Source: Christensenella sp. UBA4636 (GTDB taxonomy: Bacteria > Bacillota > Clostridia > Christensenellales > Borkfalkiaceae). From it: a stretch of 23,410 nucleotides of DNA. Positions 5,928 to 14,099 of this stretch are shown piece by piece (position 1 is the stretch's first letter; the number at the start of each line of letters is the position of its first letter). Position numbers and translations under genes: made by a program. The notes under the pieces were generated by a model. That model saw only the letters and a program-made list of their open reading frames with translations, did not search any database and was not told the DNA's origin. The stretch spans positions 1-23,410 of the forward strand of contig DHMS01000041.1 in the NCBI GenBank assembly GCA_002405915.1. The letters are read 5' to 3'.

Positions 5928-7658
5928 TTATTTTTCGTACCGAGTAAAGGTGTAGCCCTTAGGCGCGTGCGGCTGGAAGATTACGCCCTTTTTGTAGAGC
6001 TGGTAAACAACGACTATCGCCGCAACGAGAAGAGCTATTATAACGAGCGTTATTATGAGCATTAAATCGCTCGTATTGCCGACTTTCGCCGTTTCCCACA
6101 TATTGTTTAAGGTGCGGGTTTCGTCGTCCGTAAAGCACTTCATGACGGTGCAACGCGCAACGGTTTCTTCGTCCGGGTACTGCGCCATAAGCTGTCGGTC
6201 GGCTTCCTCCGGGTAGAAGTAAACTATATAGTTTTCTTCGTCGTCATCGCCGCTCTTAAAGAAGTAGGTCAAGTTTTGCGCGGTAACTTCCACGGGGTCG
6301 GTTATTTCGACTAAGCCTTCTTCGTCGTCAAGCTCGAAAAGAGGGGATTCTTCGGTGGAAACGAACGTGAGGGTTTGCTCGTCTACGTAATCTCCTACGT
6401 AAACGCTTTCGTAAACGTTGTCGTTCTCGTCGACGTAGTAATACTCGGCTTCCTCTTCGTCCATATTTTCAACGTCCTCTTTCGTAACTTCGGTAGTCGG
6501 GGCGTAAGCGGTTGCGCCGTACCAGTCGATTGCGTTTTCGAACATTGTTTCTCCGCCGATAGATGGCGTATAACCGATATAGTCCATGTTAAGCACCGCG
6601 TTTTCGGGGCTTTCTATAAAGTTGATGAATTCTTGAGCAAGCTCCACGTTCGCGCCCTTAGGCATAGCCCAGCCGTCGAAGAAGATATTGCTGCCTTCCG
6701 TCGGCACGGCGTACTTTAAGTAAAGCGCGTTGTCGCCGGCGTCGGGCGTTTCGGCTTCGTCGAGCGTGTAAACGGCGTCGCCGCTCCAAGCAAAGTTAAT
6801 TGCGATTTTGCCTTGCGCCATTTCCTTTTTGCCGCTATCGACTTCGTATCCGTAGATTTTGTCTTTAAGTTCCGTCAACGCTTTGCCTACGATATCGATC
6901 GTTTTGTCGTCCGTGCGGTTGAAAATTTCGGTAAGGCGTTTGTTGTAATTTGCGGTATCGCCGTCTTTTTTATAGTCTTCAAGTACTCCGTTAAGCTCGT
7001 CTTGCAAGCAATAACCGACCGCAAGAATGTAACTGTCGCGCACGCTGTCTTTTATCGTGCCTAAGCCTTTGTATTTGTCTTTCCATAAGAGGTTCCAGTG
7101 GAAAGCGTCCTCGTCGGAAACGATTTCGGGGTTATAGACGTAACCCATCGTTCCCCACATATAGCAAGCGGCGTAGTCGTAAAGGCTGTCGTCGCTGCCT
7201 TCGTTTTTGAGCGTTTTGAAAAGATTCCGGATGTAAGGCGAGGCGTTTGAAGCGTAGTTAGGAACCTTTGACATATCGAGCGGTTCGAGCATACCTTCGC
7301 GCATCATCTTTAAAAGCATGTACTCGGATGGGCAAACGAGGTCGTAGGAATAGGTCACGCCGTTTACCGTTTTCTTTTTGGAAAGGTTAAGTTCGTTGTA
7401 CATGTTTTCGTTGGTGCCGAACGTGGAATATTCGACTTTAACGTTGCGATTCAAAACTTCCTTACAGTACTTTTCGAATTGAGTTATTATGTCTATCGAT
7501 TCGTCTTCTTCGCTTTCGGAAATGTATTCTTCCCAGTTGTAAACGCGGAGTATTTCCATGTCTTTGTCCGCGCCGAAGCTTACGCCCTGGAAGCAGTAGA
7601 GAACAAACGTCGCTACGAGCAACGCCGCCGCAATTATTACGGGAATTTTGTTTTTCAT
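5928..7658 (-). CDS. potD: PotD-type polyamine-binding protein with insertion and C-terminal TM anchor
   Basis: 576 aa, against about 350 in the usual family. Residues 5-22 are an N-terminal membrane segment without a proper lipobox. The binding-protein core is clear: LRVYNWEEYI (37-46), YDLVCPSEYML (105-115), WGTMGYVYNP (168-177), GKIAINFAWSGDA (283-295), IFFDGWAMPKGA (325-336) and YIGYTPSI (360-367). An acidic, Tyr-rich insertion occupies about 385-480, after which the normal C-terminus resumes (YPDEETVARCTVMK). A second strong membrane helix at 531-553 follows, with a short basic cytoplasmic tail. It should deliver spermidine/putrescine to PotBC while anchored at both ends. Its start overlaps the potC stop by 4 nt. 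Confidence 0.9.
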   Translation of the reverse strand: MKNKIPVIIAAALLVATFVLYCFQGVSFGADKDMEILRVYNWEEYISESEEDESIDIITQFEKYCKEVLNRNVKVEYSTFGTNENMYNELNLSKKKTVNGVTYSYDLVCPSEYMLLKMMREGMLEPLDMSKVPNYASNASPYIRNLFKTLKNEGSDDSLYDYAACYMWGTMGYVYNPEIVSDEDAFHWNLLWKDKYKGLGTIKDSVRDSYILAVGYCLQDELNGVLEDYKKDGDTANYNKRLTEIFNRTDDKTIDIVGKALTELKDKIYGYEVDSGKKEMAQGKIAINFAWSGDAVYTLDEAETPDAGDNALYLKYAVPTEGSNIFFDGWAMPKGANVELAQEFINFIESPENAVLNMDYIGYTPSIGGETMFENAIDWYGATAYAPTTEVTKEDVENMDEEEAEYYYVDENDNVYESVYVGDYVDEQTLTFVSTEESPLFELDDEEGLVEITDPVEVTAQNLTYFFKSGDDDEENYIVYFYPEEADRQLMAQYPDEETVARCTVMKCFTDDETRTLNNMWETAKVGNTSDLMLIITLVIIALLVAAIVVVYQLYKKGVIFQPHAPKGYTFTRYEK

Positions 7659-8461
7659 GCTTTCACCCCCGCTTTTTTAGATTTTTTGTTGGCTATAACG
7701 TTTGCGGAAATAACCGAAACTATTATGATAAGGAATATTATCGCCGACAGAGCGCGGAGCGCGGGGATAGAAGTGTTCGCCGCGTTTTTCGCGTACGCGT
7801 TGTAAGCGTAAGTCGAAATGGTGTCTATCGTCGAGGGTTTTGTGAAGTTTGTTACGATGTAGTCGTCGAGAGAAAGGGTAATCGCAATCATAAATCCCGA
7901 AGCTATGCCCGGCATAATCTCGGGAATAACGATTGAGAAAAGAGCTTTCGTAGGCGACGCGCCGAGGTCAAGCCCCGCTTCGTAAAGGTTGGGGTCGAGC
8001 TGTTTGAGCTTCGGAAGAACGCTCGTAACCACGAACGGGAAAACAAGTACGACGTGCGAAATAAGAAGCGAAGCGTATGTTCTCGGGAAAAGGAATATCG
8101 AGCAGGCGAGAGCCATCGATATAGCCGTGACGATTTCCGCGTTGACGATAGGTATCTGCGTAACGGTATTTAAGATACGGAACGTTCTTTTCTTGGAATA
8201 AAACATTCCTATCGCACCCATTGTGCCGAGCACCGTTGCGATAAAGCTTGCGGAAACGGCGAGTAAAAAGGTGTTTTTGATAGCCGAAAGAATTTTTTGG
8301 TCGGTGAAAAGCATTTTGTAAAGACTGAAATTCCATTCGGTCGACCATTTGCCCATTTCGCTCGAAGCGTTAAACGAATAAACCACAAGGAGTAGTACGG
8401 GCGCGTACATTACGATAAGTATAAGCCAGATATAAGTGGCGGAAAGAACTTTTTTTACCAT
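7655..8461 (-). CDS. potC: PotC, polyamine ABC transporter permease
   Basis: 268 aa, normal length for the family. Six hydrophobic segments are visible, and the EAA loop that docks on the ATPase lies at about 161-180 (EAGLDLGASPTKALFSIVIP). With PotB it forms the membrane channel; PotA drives it and PotD supplies the ligand. The start codon lies within the last codons of potB (7-nt overlap) and the stop overlaps potD, so all are translationally coupled. Assignment as PotC rather than PotB rests on order and on its closer likeness to the YdcV/PotC branch. Confidence 0.92.
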   Translation of the reverse strand: MVKKVLSATYIWLILIVMYAPVLLLVVYSFNASSEMGKWSTEWNFSLYKMLFTDQKILSAIKNTFLLAVSASFIATVLGTMGAIGMFYSKKRTFRILNTVTQIPIVNAEIVTAISMALACSIFLFPRTYASLLISHVVLVFPFVVTSVLPKLKQLDPNLYEAGLDLGASPTKALFSIVIPEIMPGIASGFMIAITLSLDDYIVTNFTKPSTIDTISTYAYNAYAKNAANTSIPALRALSAIIFLIIIVSVISANVIANKKSKKAGVKA

Positions 8462-9279
8462 AATCCGCCTCCTCTCGGCGAAGAATTTTCTTGAAATTTG
8501 CCGGTGAAAAACATTGTAAGGAATATGAAAACGAGTAAGATGAGCGAAATTGCGGAGCCTGTGTGCCAGCTGTCCGCCGTGCCGATATTGAACTGGTTTT
8601 CGATAAGCTTACCGATGATGGTTACCTTGCTGTTGCCGAGCGTATCGGAAATAACGTAGCTCGTAGTCGTCGGCAAAAATACCATCGTTATTGCGCTGAC
8701 TATTCCGGGTAAGGAAAGGGGAAGGGTCGTTTTGATAAAGGTTTGCACCTTGTTTGCTCCGAGGTCTTCCGAAGCTTCGATAAGGTTCTTGTCGAGCTTG
8801 ATTAAAACGGTGTAAATGGGGAGAACGGTGAACGGCAGATAGTCGTAAACCATACCGATGAGCGTGGACAAAAAGTAATCGTCCGCAACGCTATATAGCC
8901 CCAATCCGTCGAGAATGAACAAAAGCTCCTTCATCGCCGCCGTGCGAAGAACGAAGTTAATCCACATAGGCAGTATGAATAGTAAGAGGTACACGCCGTT
9001 TTTGTTCATAGAGCTTCTTGCCAGAATGTAAGCCACGGGGTAGGCGATGATTAAGCATATCGCCGTCGTTAGCACGGCTAAGCCGAGGCTCGTGAACAAA
9101 ACGTGAATGTTCGCGCTTCTTGAAAAGAAATCCAAAAAGTTTGCGAAAGTGAAATGCCCCGCCGCGTCCGTGAAAGCGTAAATTACGATAAGGACGAGGG
9201 GAAACACAACGAACAACGCGCAGAACAGCGCATACGGTATGCCGAGCTGTTTGCGTGAAAATCTTAACGCCGTTCTCAT
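8455..9279 (-). CDS. potB: PotB, polyamine ABC transporter permease
   Basis: 274 aa with six membrane segments and an EAA loop at about 168-187 (EASEDLGANKVQTFIKTTLP). LPMWINFVLRT (103-113) is a block typical of PotB-type permeases. It starts just after the potA stop, with the ribosome binding site AAAGGTAG inside the end of potA. It pairs with PotC in the inner membrane. Confidence 0.93.
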   Translation of the reverse strand: MRTALRFSRKQLGIPYALFCALFVVFPLVLIVIYAFTDAAGHFTFANFLDFFSRSANIHVLFTSLGLAVLTTAICLIIAYPVAYILARSSMNKNGVYLLLFILPMWINFVLRTAAMKELLFILDGLGLYSVADDYFLSTLIGMVYDYLPFTVLPIYTVLIKLDKNLIEASEDLGANKVQTFIKTTLPLSLPGIVSAITMVFLPTTTSYVISDTLGNSKVTIIGKLIENQFNIGTADSWHTGSAISLILLVFIFLTMFFTGKFQENSSPRGGGLW

Positions 9280-9280
9280 T

Positions 9281-10771
9281 TTATTTTGCTACCTTTAAAG
9301 AAATATTGATGTCTTCGGGCTTAATGCTTACGCTAACCTTGTCGTATTCGTTCCAGAGGTACTCCGTATCGATTACGAAGTCTTCTTCCTCTTCCGTTCT
9401 TACGATTACCTGGTAATGGTCGCCCTTATAAAGTATGGAAACAATGGTGCCGCTGACGGTGCCGTCGTCCTCGTTGTCGATAATTTCAATCTTGTCGAGC
9501 GGAACTTCAACCTTTACTTCTGTGTCGGTAAGGTCTAATTTTTCGCCCTCGGCGGTTATTAAGTATCCTTCTTCGTCAAGGTGCGAACCGGGGTAAAGCT
9601 TGGTGACGTCGCAATCGAATTCACCGTCGGCAAAGCAAACCTTGTTGTTTTTGTCGATATACCCGTCGTAAACATTGGAAGTGTAGTTTTTCGCCATGAT
9701 ATGTATTCCGTCCGGCTCTATTATGATGCCGACCTTTTCGCCGAATTTGTGTTCGACCGTGCTTTGAACGGTTATCTCGGTTTTGCCTATTTGGAAGGTC
9801 ATTTCGTAATGGATGCCCTTGAAAATGGACGAAATTATAACGCCGTCGACCTGTCCTTTGCCCTCTTCGACGATTTTAACGTCCTCGGGGCGAACTACCA
9901 CGTCTACTTTGTCGTTTATCGCGAAATCGTCGAGCATATCGAAAACATGCCCGATAAAACGGACTTTGCGGTCGGCTACAATCGTGCCGTTCATTATATT
10001 GCTGTCGCCTATAAAGTCGGCTACGAACGCGTTTTTCGGTTCGTTGTAAATGTCTACGGGCGTGCCTATTTGTTGAATCGCGCCGTCGTTCATAACGACT
10101 ACCGTGTCGCTCATAGTCAAGGCTTCTTCCTGGTCGTGCGTAACGTAAATAAAGGTTATGCCGAGCTTTTTGTGCATTTCTTTAAGCTCCAACTGCATAT
10201 CCTGGCGCATTTTAAGGTCGAGCGCGCCGAGCGGTTCGTCCAAAAGAAGAATTTCCGGCTCGTTTACGATAGCGCGGGCGATTGCTATTCTTTGCTGCTG
10301 TCCGCCCGAAAGGGTGGTTACGTCGCGTTTTTCGAACTCTTCGAGGTCGACCATTTTAAGCGCGCGCGAAACCTTTTCGTCGATAACCTTTTTGGAAAGG
10401 TGCTGCTTTTTGACAATCTGCTCGCCCTTGGCGTTCGTGTATACCGCGTTTACTTTTTTGAGTTTAAGCCCGTAGGCAACGTTGTCGTAAACGTTAAGAT
10501 GCGGGAAAAGCGCGTAACGCTGGAAAACCGTGTTGATAGGGCGCATATACGGCGGAATGGAAGTTATGTCCTTGCCGTTCAAAAGTATCTGCCCGCCGTC
10601 CGGCATTTCGAAGCCCGCTATCATTCTTAGCGTCGTCGTTTTGCCGCAACCCGAGGGACCGAGCAGCGTTACGAACTCGCCTTTACGGATATAAAGGTCG
10701 ACGTTTTCAACTACTACCGTGTCGTCGTATTTTTTAGTTACGCCTTTCAATTCAATTATTTTTTCTGCCAT
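9281..10771 (-). CDS. potA: PotA, polyamine ABC transporter ATPase with two TOBE-like domains
   Basis: 496 aa, against about 370 usually. The ATPase has Walker A GPSGCGKT (38-45), Q-loop VFQ (82-84), signature LSGGQQQR (154-161), Walker B ILLLDEP (174-180) and H-loop THDQ (211-214). A small basic insertion (about 106-128) sits in the helical domain. The C-terminal part holds one TOBE-like unit (about 257-360, VDGVIISSIFKGIHYEMTF) and, after an acidic linker, a second similar unit (about 435-495, VSGTIVSILYKGDHYQVIV). The start has AAGGAG 7 nt upstream. The gap to the XRE-cupin gene contains a GCCGCC/GGCGGT hairpin (10808-10824) but no convincing promoter, so read-through from the regulator gene is likely. 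Confidence 0.93.
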   Translation of the reverse strand: MAEKIIELKGVTKKYDDTVVVENVDLYIRKGEFVTLLGPSGCGKTTTLRMIAGFEMPDGGQILLNGKDITSIPPYMRPINTVFQRYALFPHLNVYDNVAYGLKLKKVNAVYTNAKGEQIVKKQHLSKKVIDEKVSRALKMVDLEEFEKRDVTTLSGGQQQRIAIARAIVNEPEILLLDEPLGALDLKMRQDMQLELKEMHKKLGITFIYVTHDQEEALTMSDTVVVMNDGAIQQIGTPVDIYNEPKNAFVADFIGDSNIMNGTIVADRKVRFIGHVFDMLDDFAINDKVDVVVRPEDVKIVEEGKGQVDGVIISSIFKGIHYEMTFQIGKTEITVQSTVEHKFGEKVGIIIEPDGIHIMAKNYTSNVYDGYIDKNNKVCFADGEFDCDVTKLYPGSHLDEEGYLITAEGEKLDLTDTEVKVEVPLDKIEIIDNEDDGTVSGTIVSILYKGDHYQVIVRTEEEEDFVIDTEYLWNEYDKVSVSIKPEDINISLKVAK

Positions 10772-10874
10772 TTTAATCTCCTTATAAGGAAAAAAATATA
10801 TCGATAACCGCCTTATAGGGCGGCTTTTCGTTCTTTTATTAAAGTTTTTAAGTAAAGCTTTTTAAAACCCCTTT

Positions 10875-11411
10875 TTAAAAAGAGGGGGGTGAGGATATCC
10901 AAATAAAGCTTGCCGGGTCTTTTTTCGTGTTTATTATATAATGTACTTTGTCGGCTTTAAAGTAAAAGCTTTCTCCCTTTTTTATCGTATACTTTTTTTT
11001 GCCGAGGTGAAGAGTTATTTCGCCCGAAAGAACGTAACCGAATTCTTCGCCGTCGTGCGGAACGTCCTCGCTCGTTTGGTTTAAAGGTTCAAGCTTTATT
11101 AAAAGCGGCTCCATTATGTTTTTTTGCGCGTTAGGCACAAGCCAGTTGAGCGTCATTTCGTCGGTTGCCTTTTCAATGAAGTCGTTTTCGGAAAATACGA
11201 TTTTTTCCTCTTCCTCTTCCTCGGTGAAAAAGTCTTTCAAAGTGGTGCCGAGCGCGGTTAAAATGTCGGTGAGAGTTGCTATGGAGGGGCTTGTCAAATC
11301 GTTTTCGAGCTGGGAGATATAACCCTTTGAAAGCTCGCAACGGTTGGCGAGTTCTTCCTGCGTTAAGTCGCATTGCAGCCTAAGCTGTTTTATTTTGTCG
11401 CCTAATTCCAT
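10875..11411 (-). CDS. XRE-cupin transcriptional regulator (PuuR-like)
   Basis: 178 aa from the ATG at 11411 (GAGGT 8 nt upstream); a longer frame to 11570 would run through the promoter and is rejected. Residues 4-61 are an XRE HTH (LTQEELANRCELSKGYISQL), followed by an acidic EEEEEE linker and a C-terminal cupin (about 100-175) with H-D-G-E-E-F-G-Y-V-L-S-G (119-130). This is the PuuR-type architecture, in which the cupin senses a small ligand. Position directly upstream of potABCD, same strand, supports control of polyamine uptake (known context in Firmicutes). The stop codon lies in a weak CCCC/GGGG T-rich hairpin that may partly separate it from potA. Confidence 0.88.
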   Translation of the reverse strand: MELGDKIKQLRLQCDLTQEELANRCELSKGYISQLENDLTSPSIATLTDILTALGTTLKDFFTEEEEEEKIVFSENDFIEKATDEMTLNWLVPNAQKNIMEPLLIKLEPLNQTSEDVPHDGEEFGYVLSGEITLHLGKKKYTIKKGESFYFKADKVHYIINTKKDPASFIWISSPPSF

Positions 11412-11435
11412 TTGAGTACCTCTATTAAACTTTTT

Positions 11436-11452
11436 GTTTACTAAAACTAAAC
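11436..11452 (-). promoter_or_regulatory. Candidate operator: GTTTA-N7-TAAAC inverted repeat
   Basis: GTTTA (11436-11440) and TAAAC (11448-11452) form an inverted repeat just downstream of the -10 box, over the expected start site; a further TAAAC lies at 11426-11430. Its position fits a repressor site for the XRE-cupin protein (inference). Confidence 0.4.
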
Positions 11453-11459
11453 TATGCAA

Positions 11460-11488
11460 ATTATATACATGTCGCCCGCTTATGTCAA
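11460..11488 (-). promoter_or_regulatory. Consensus sigma-A promoter of the XRE-cupin/pot operon
   Basis: On the minus strand, TTGACA (11483-11488), 17 nt, TATAAT (11460-11465). This is a perfect housekeeping consensus, which for a regulated operon implies repression rather than activation. Confidence 0.88.
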
Positions 11489-11496
11489 ACGTTTGA
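11485..11496. promoter_or_regulatory. 12-bp palindrome over the -35 box
   Basis: TCAAACGTTTGA is a perfect palindrome overlapping four bases of the -35 hexamer. It is a candidate operator for autoregulation by the XRE-cupin protein. Confidence 0.5.
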
Positions 11497-11641
11497 AAGG
11501 CTTTTAAACAATTTTTTTGTAAAATTTTAGTAAATTCAGGCGTATGAAGGCATATTTTGTCATTTTGCATAAATAATTAGTGCGATTTTATCATAAAAAA
11601 GAGGCGAAACAAAACTTTTGTCGTCTAAGGATTTGCAAGCG

Positions 11642-11670
11642 AAAACCCGCCGCTTGTAAGCGACGGGTTT
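11642..11670 (-). terminator. Terminator of the PH-domain gene
   Basis: AAAACCCGCCGCTT pairs with AAGCGACGGGTTT (one internal mismatch), followed on the minus strand by TTTT; it lies just downstream of the stop at 11705. Confidence 0.75.
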
Positions 11671-11704
11671 AATTAAACTAAACTCGGTTATTCGTTTTTA
11701 AGGT

Positions 11705-12163
11705 TCAGTCTTTGTGTATCTCTTCTGAAATCATTTCAAAGACCACGCGGTGATTTTTTTCCTTTATCATATCGGCAAGCTCTCCGTAGTTGACGTTTTG
11801 CGCGTTTAGCATAAAGAAGTTGTCGTCGTTATAGTAGATTGCAAGCTTGTTAGTCGCGGTGTTGTAAACTATGCGCGTAATGCTCTTCAATTCGATTTTG
11901 TTTTTGAGTACGCCCCATTTTAAAACGAAGTGTTTATCGGTAACGTAATAAGACGAATCTATCAAAAGGGCGATTGCGATTACGAGATAAGCTATCGAAA
12001 CGGCGATTACAACGAAAACGCTTGCGTAGTTGTATGCGGTAAAGTCCGCATGGCTTTTTATAAGCCGGTATATGTTCATGACTATGCAAGCAAGGGCGAG
12101 CGGAATACCTAAAATTATTATTATAAGTACGGGTTTTGAGTAGTTATATTTGTATTTATTCAT
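11705..12163 (-). CDS. Small membrane protein with bacterial PH domain
   Basis: 152 aa. Two transmembrane helices (about 11-33 and 46-68) are followed by a soluble C-terminal part (YYVTDKHFVLKWGVLKNKIELKSITRI, NKLAIYYND) that fits the bacterial PH (bPH/YdbT-like) fold: beta strands with an L-K-S-I-T-R-I element. The C-terminal helix ends in acidic residues. GGAGG lies 9 nt before the ATG. The function of such proteins is unknown, probably membrane-associated binding. Its promoter abuts that of the divergent ABC-F gene. Confidence 0.75.
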   Translation of the reverse strand: MNKYKYNYSKPVLIIIILGIPLALACIVMNIYRLIKSHADFTAYNYASVFVVIAVSIAYLVIAIALLIDSSYYVTDKHFVLKWGVLKNKIELKSITRIVYNTATNKLAIYYNDDNFFMLNAQNVNYGELADMIKEKNHRVVFEMISEEIHKD

Positions 12164-12210
12164 GTAAAACGCCTCCGTGAAAGAAGTTTTTTCGTCAATT
12201 TCCTATTACA

Positions 12211-12239
12211 TTTTACCACGGTTAGAAAAAAAAGGCAAT
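12211..12239 (-). promoter_or_regulatory. Sigma-A promoter of the PH-domain gene
   Basis: On the minus strand, TTGCCT (12234-12239), 17 nt, TAAAAT (12211-12216), with TG upstream of the -10. Confidence 0.7.
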
Positions 12240-12243
12240 TAAC

Positions 12244-12272
12244 TTGACAAGGTTTAACTATTATATTAAAAT
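12244..12272 (+). promoter_or_regulatory. Sigma-A promoter of the ABC-F gene
   Basis: TTGACA (12244-12249), 17 nt, TAAAAT (12267-12272). The leader to the ATG at 12339 is about 60 nt and includes a weak CGGG...CCCG pairing and a minimal ORF (ATGTATGTAAATTAA). Confidence 0.82.
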
Positions 12273-12338
12273 AATGTATGTAAATTAAAGGTTATTGCGG
12301 GGCTGAATTTAATAAACCCGTATATCAAGGAAGAAAAA

Positions 12339-13886
12339 ATGAGCGTACTCGAAATAAAAGGACTTACTCACCGCTACGAAGACAGATTCATATTCGAAAA
12401 AGCCGACCTTGCAGTCAACAACGGCGAGCATATAGGCGTAGTCGGCTTGAACGGCGCGGGCAAATCCACGTTTATTAACATCATCGCCGGCAATCTAACA
12501 CAGGACGAGGGTGAGGTTTTGTGGCTTAACGGTATAAGACGAGGCTATCTCGACCAACACGCGACGATAAACCCTAACTTGACCGTAATGGAATATTTAA
12601 CCGGCGCGTTCGATTATTTATATAAGAAGAAAGAAGTTTTGGATAAACTTTACGAGGATATGTGTACGGCTTCCGAGGAGGAACTCGACCGCCTTATCAA
12701 AAAATCTTCTCGGCTCGAAGAAGAGCTGAACGACGCTTCTTTTTATGATTTGGAGTCGCAAATTAAAAAAGTCGCGAACGGGCTTGGAGTCAATAAGTTC
12801 GGCTATAACACGATTATCGGCACTTTGTCTGGCGGTGAAAGGGCGAAACTTATGCTTTCGAAGCTCCTACTTGAAGAAGAGGACGTTATGCTTTTGGACG
12901 AGCCGACGAACTTTTTGGACGTTGAACATGTCGACTGGCTCGTTAAATTCCTTAACGCTTACAAAAAAACTTTCCTCGTCATCTCTCACGACGTAAAGTT
13001 TTTGGACAGCGTTTGCAAAAGCATCGTCAATATAGAAAACGGCAAAATAAAAAAATATTCCGGCAACTATACGTCCTTTAAAGCTCAGCGCGAGATGAAC
13101 GCAAAACAGTATGAAGAAGCTTATATTCGACAGCAAGCCGAAATCAAAAAGCTTACCGATTATATCGACAAGAACAAAGCGCGCGCTTCAACCGCGAAAA
13201 TGGCTCATTCAAGGCAAAAAATGCTCGATAAAATGGACGTATTGTCAAAGCCGGTGGAAATTTACGACGCGGTTTTCTCGTTTCCGTATATAGACGTGAA
13301 CGCTAAAGACTTCGTCGTCGTAAAAGACCTCGAAGTAGGTTATACCAAAACGCTTATTCCGCCCATAAGCTTTCACTTAAAAAGCGGCGACAAGCTTTGG
13401 GTTAAGGGTACCAACGGCGTAGGCAAAACCACGCTTTTAAAAACTCTGCTCCATAAAATCCCGTCGCTCGGCGGAAGTTTTTACATTCATCCGGCGGCAA
13501 AAATACTTTATCTCGAACAGGAGCTAAACTTCAAAAACCCCTCTATAAGCGCGTCATCTTACTATTCCGAGTTTTATCCGAGGGACAGCGAAAAGGAAAA
13601 GAGGGCGGCTCTTGCCAAAGTCGGGCTTAAAGGCGAGCTTGCTACGAAGCCGCTTACTAAAATGAGCGGCGGCGAACAAGTCCGCGCAAAACTTGCCGTT
13701 CTCACTAAGTCGGCTTCAAACCTTTTAATTCTCGACGAGCCGACCAACCATCTCGACGTCCGCGCGAAAGCCGCTTTAAAGGAAGCTATACAAAAGTACG
13801 AAGGCACGGTTATTCTCGTCACGCACGAAGAGGACTTCGCCGACGGGCTTTGCAACATAATTTTCAATGCGAAATCAAAGTTTTAA
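12339..13886 (+). CDS. ABC-F family ATPase
   Basis: 515 aa with two ATPase halves and no membrane segment. First half: Walker A GLNGAGKST (36-44), signature LSGGERAKL (163-171), Walker B VMLLDEPT (183-190), H-loop SHD (216-218). The linker (about 240-310) is charged and helical (YEEAYIRQQAEIKKLTDYI), as in ABC-F proteins that reach the ribosomal peptidyl-transferase centre. Second half: Walker A GTNGVGKTT (357-365), signature MSGGEQVRAKL (442-452), Walker B LLILDEPTN (462-470), H496. ABC-F proteins rescue or protect ribosomes; whether this one is a housekeeping factor or confers antibiotic protection cannot be told from sequence. AAGGA lies before the ATG. Confidence 0.93.
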   Translation: MSVLEIKGLTHRYEDRFIFEKADLAVNNGEHIGVVGLNGAGKSTFINIIAGNLTQDEGEVLWLNGIRRGYLDQHATINPNLTVMEYLTGAFDYLYKKKEVLDKLYEDMCTASEEELDRLIKKSSRLEEELNDASFYDLESQIKKVANGLGVNKFGYNTIIGTLSGGERAKLMLSKLLLEEEDVMLLDEPTNFLDVEHVDWLVKFLNAYKKTFLVISHDVKFLDSVCKSIVNIENGKIKKYSGNYTSFKAQREMNAKQYEEAYIRQQAEIKKLTDYIDKNKARASTAKMAHSRQKMLDKMDVLSKPVEIYDAVFSFPYIDVNAKDFVVVKDLEVGYTKTLIPPISFHLKSGDKLWVKGTNGVGKTTLLKTLLHKIPSLGGSFYIHPAAKILYLEQELNFKNPSISASSYYSEFYPRDSEKEKRAALAKVGLKGELATKPLTKMSGGEQVRAKLAVLTKSASNLLILDEPTNHLDVRAKAALKEAIQKYEGTVILVTHEEDFADGLCNIIFNAKSKF

Positions 13887-13896
13887 AAAGTTTTAC

Positions 13897-13935
13897 GGCT
13901 GTTTCCTTTTAGGAAGCAGTCTTTAACTTTGCGTT
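13897..13935 (+). terminator. Terminator after the ABC-F gene
   Basis: GGCTGTTTCC (13897-13906) pairs with GGAAGCAGTC (13912-13921), including two G-T pairs; TTT follows at once and a longer T-run comes after 13930. Confidence 0.7.
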
Positions 13936-14004
13936 TTTTTTAGTCTTTTTTCGTCGTTTACGGCTTTTTGCATAAGGTTATATAAAAAATATATATCAAA
14001 ATTG

Positions 14005-14033
14005 TTGCAAATTGTACAGTTTTAATATAAAAT
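14005..14033 (+). promoter_or_regulatory. Sigma-A promoter of the CdaR/PucR-type gene
   Basis: TTGCAA (14005-14010), 17 nt, TAAAAT (14028-14033). Just downstream, CACAA and TTGTG form a small inverted repeat (14047-14062) that could be an operator. Confidence 0.6.
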
Positions 14034-14099
14034 AAAAGGGCAATATGCACAATGCACGTTGTGACTTGATTTTTTACGTCAACGGAGGGGAATATACTC

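Noticed and set aside
9581..10630. Long plus-strand open frame of 349 codons
   Set aside because: It is antisense to potA, which has complete ATPase motifs; the frame is a by-product of the CG-rich codon pattern.
10866..10889. Strong terminator between the XRE-cupin gene and potA
   Set aside because: The CCCC/GGGG stem has an unpaired base, a mostly A-T interior and only four T residues; at best a partial attenuator.
11412..11570. 53 extra N-terminal codons on the XRE-cupin gene
   Set aside because: They would be translated from DNA that contains the consensus promoter and lies upstream of the transcription start; the ATG at 11411 has a ribosome binding site and begins the HTH domain normally.
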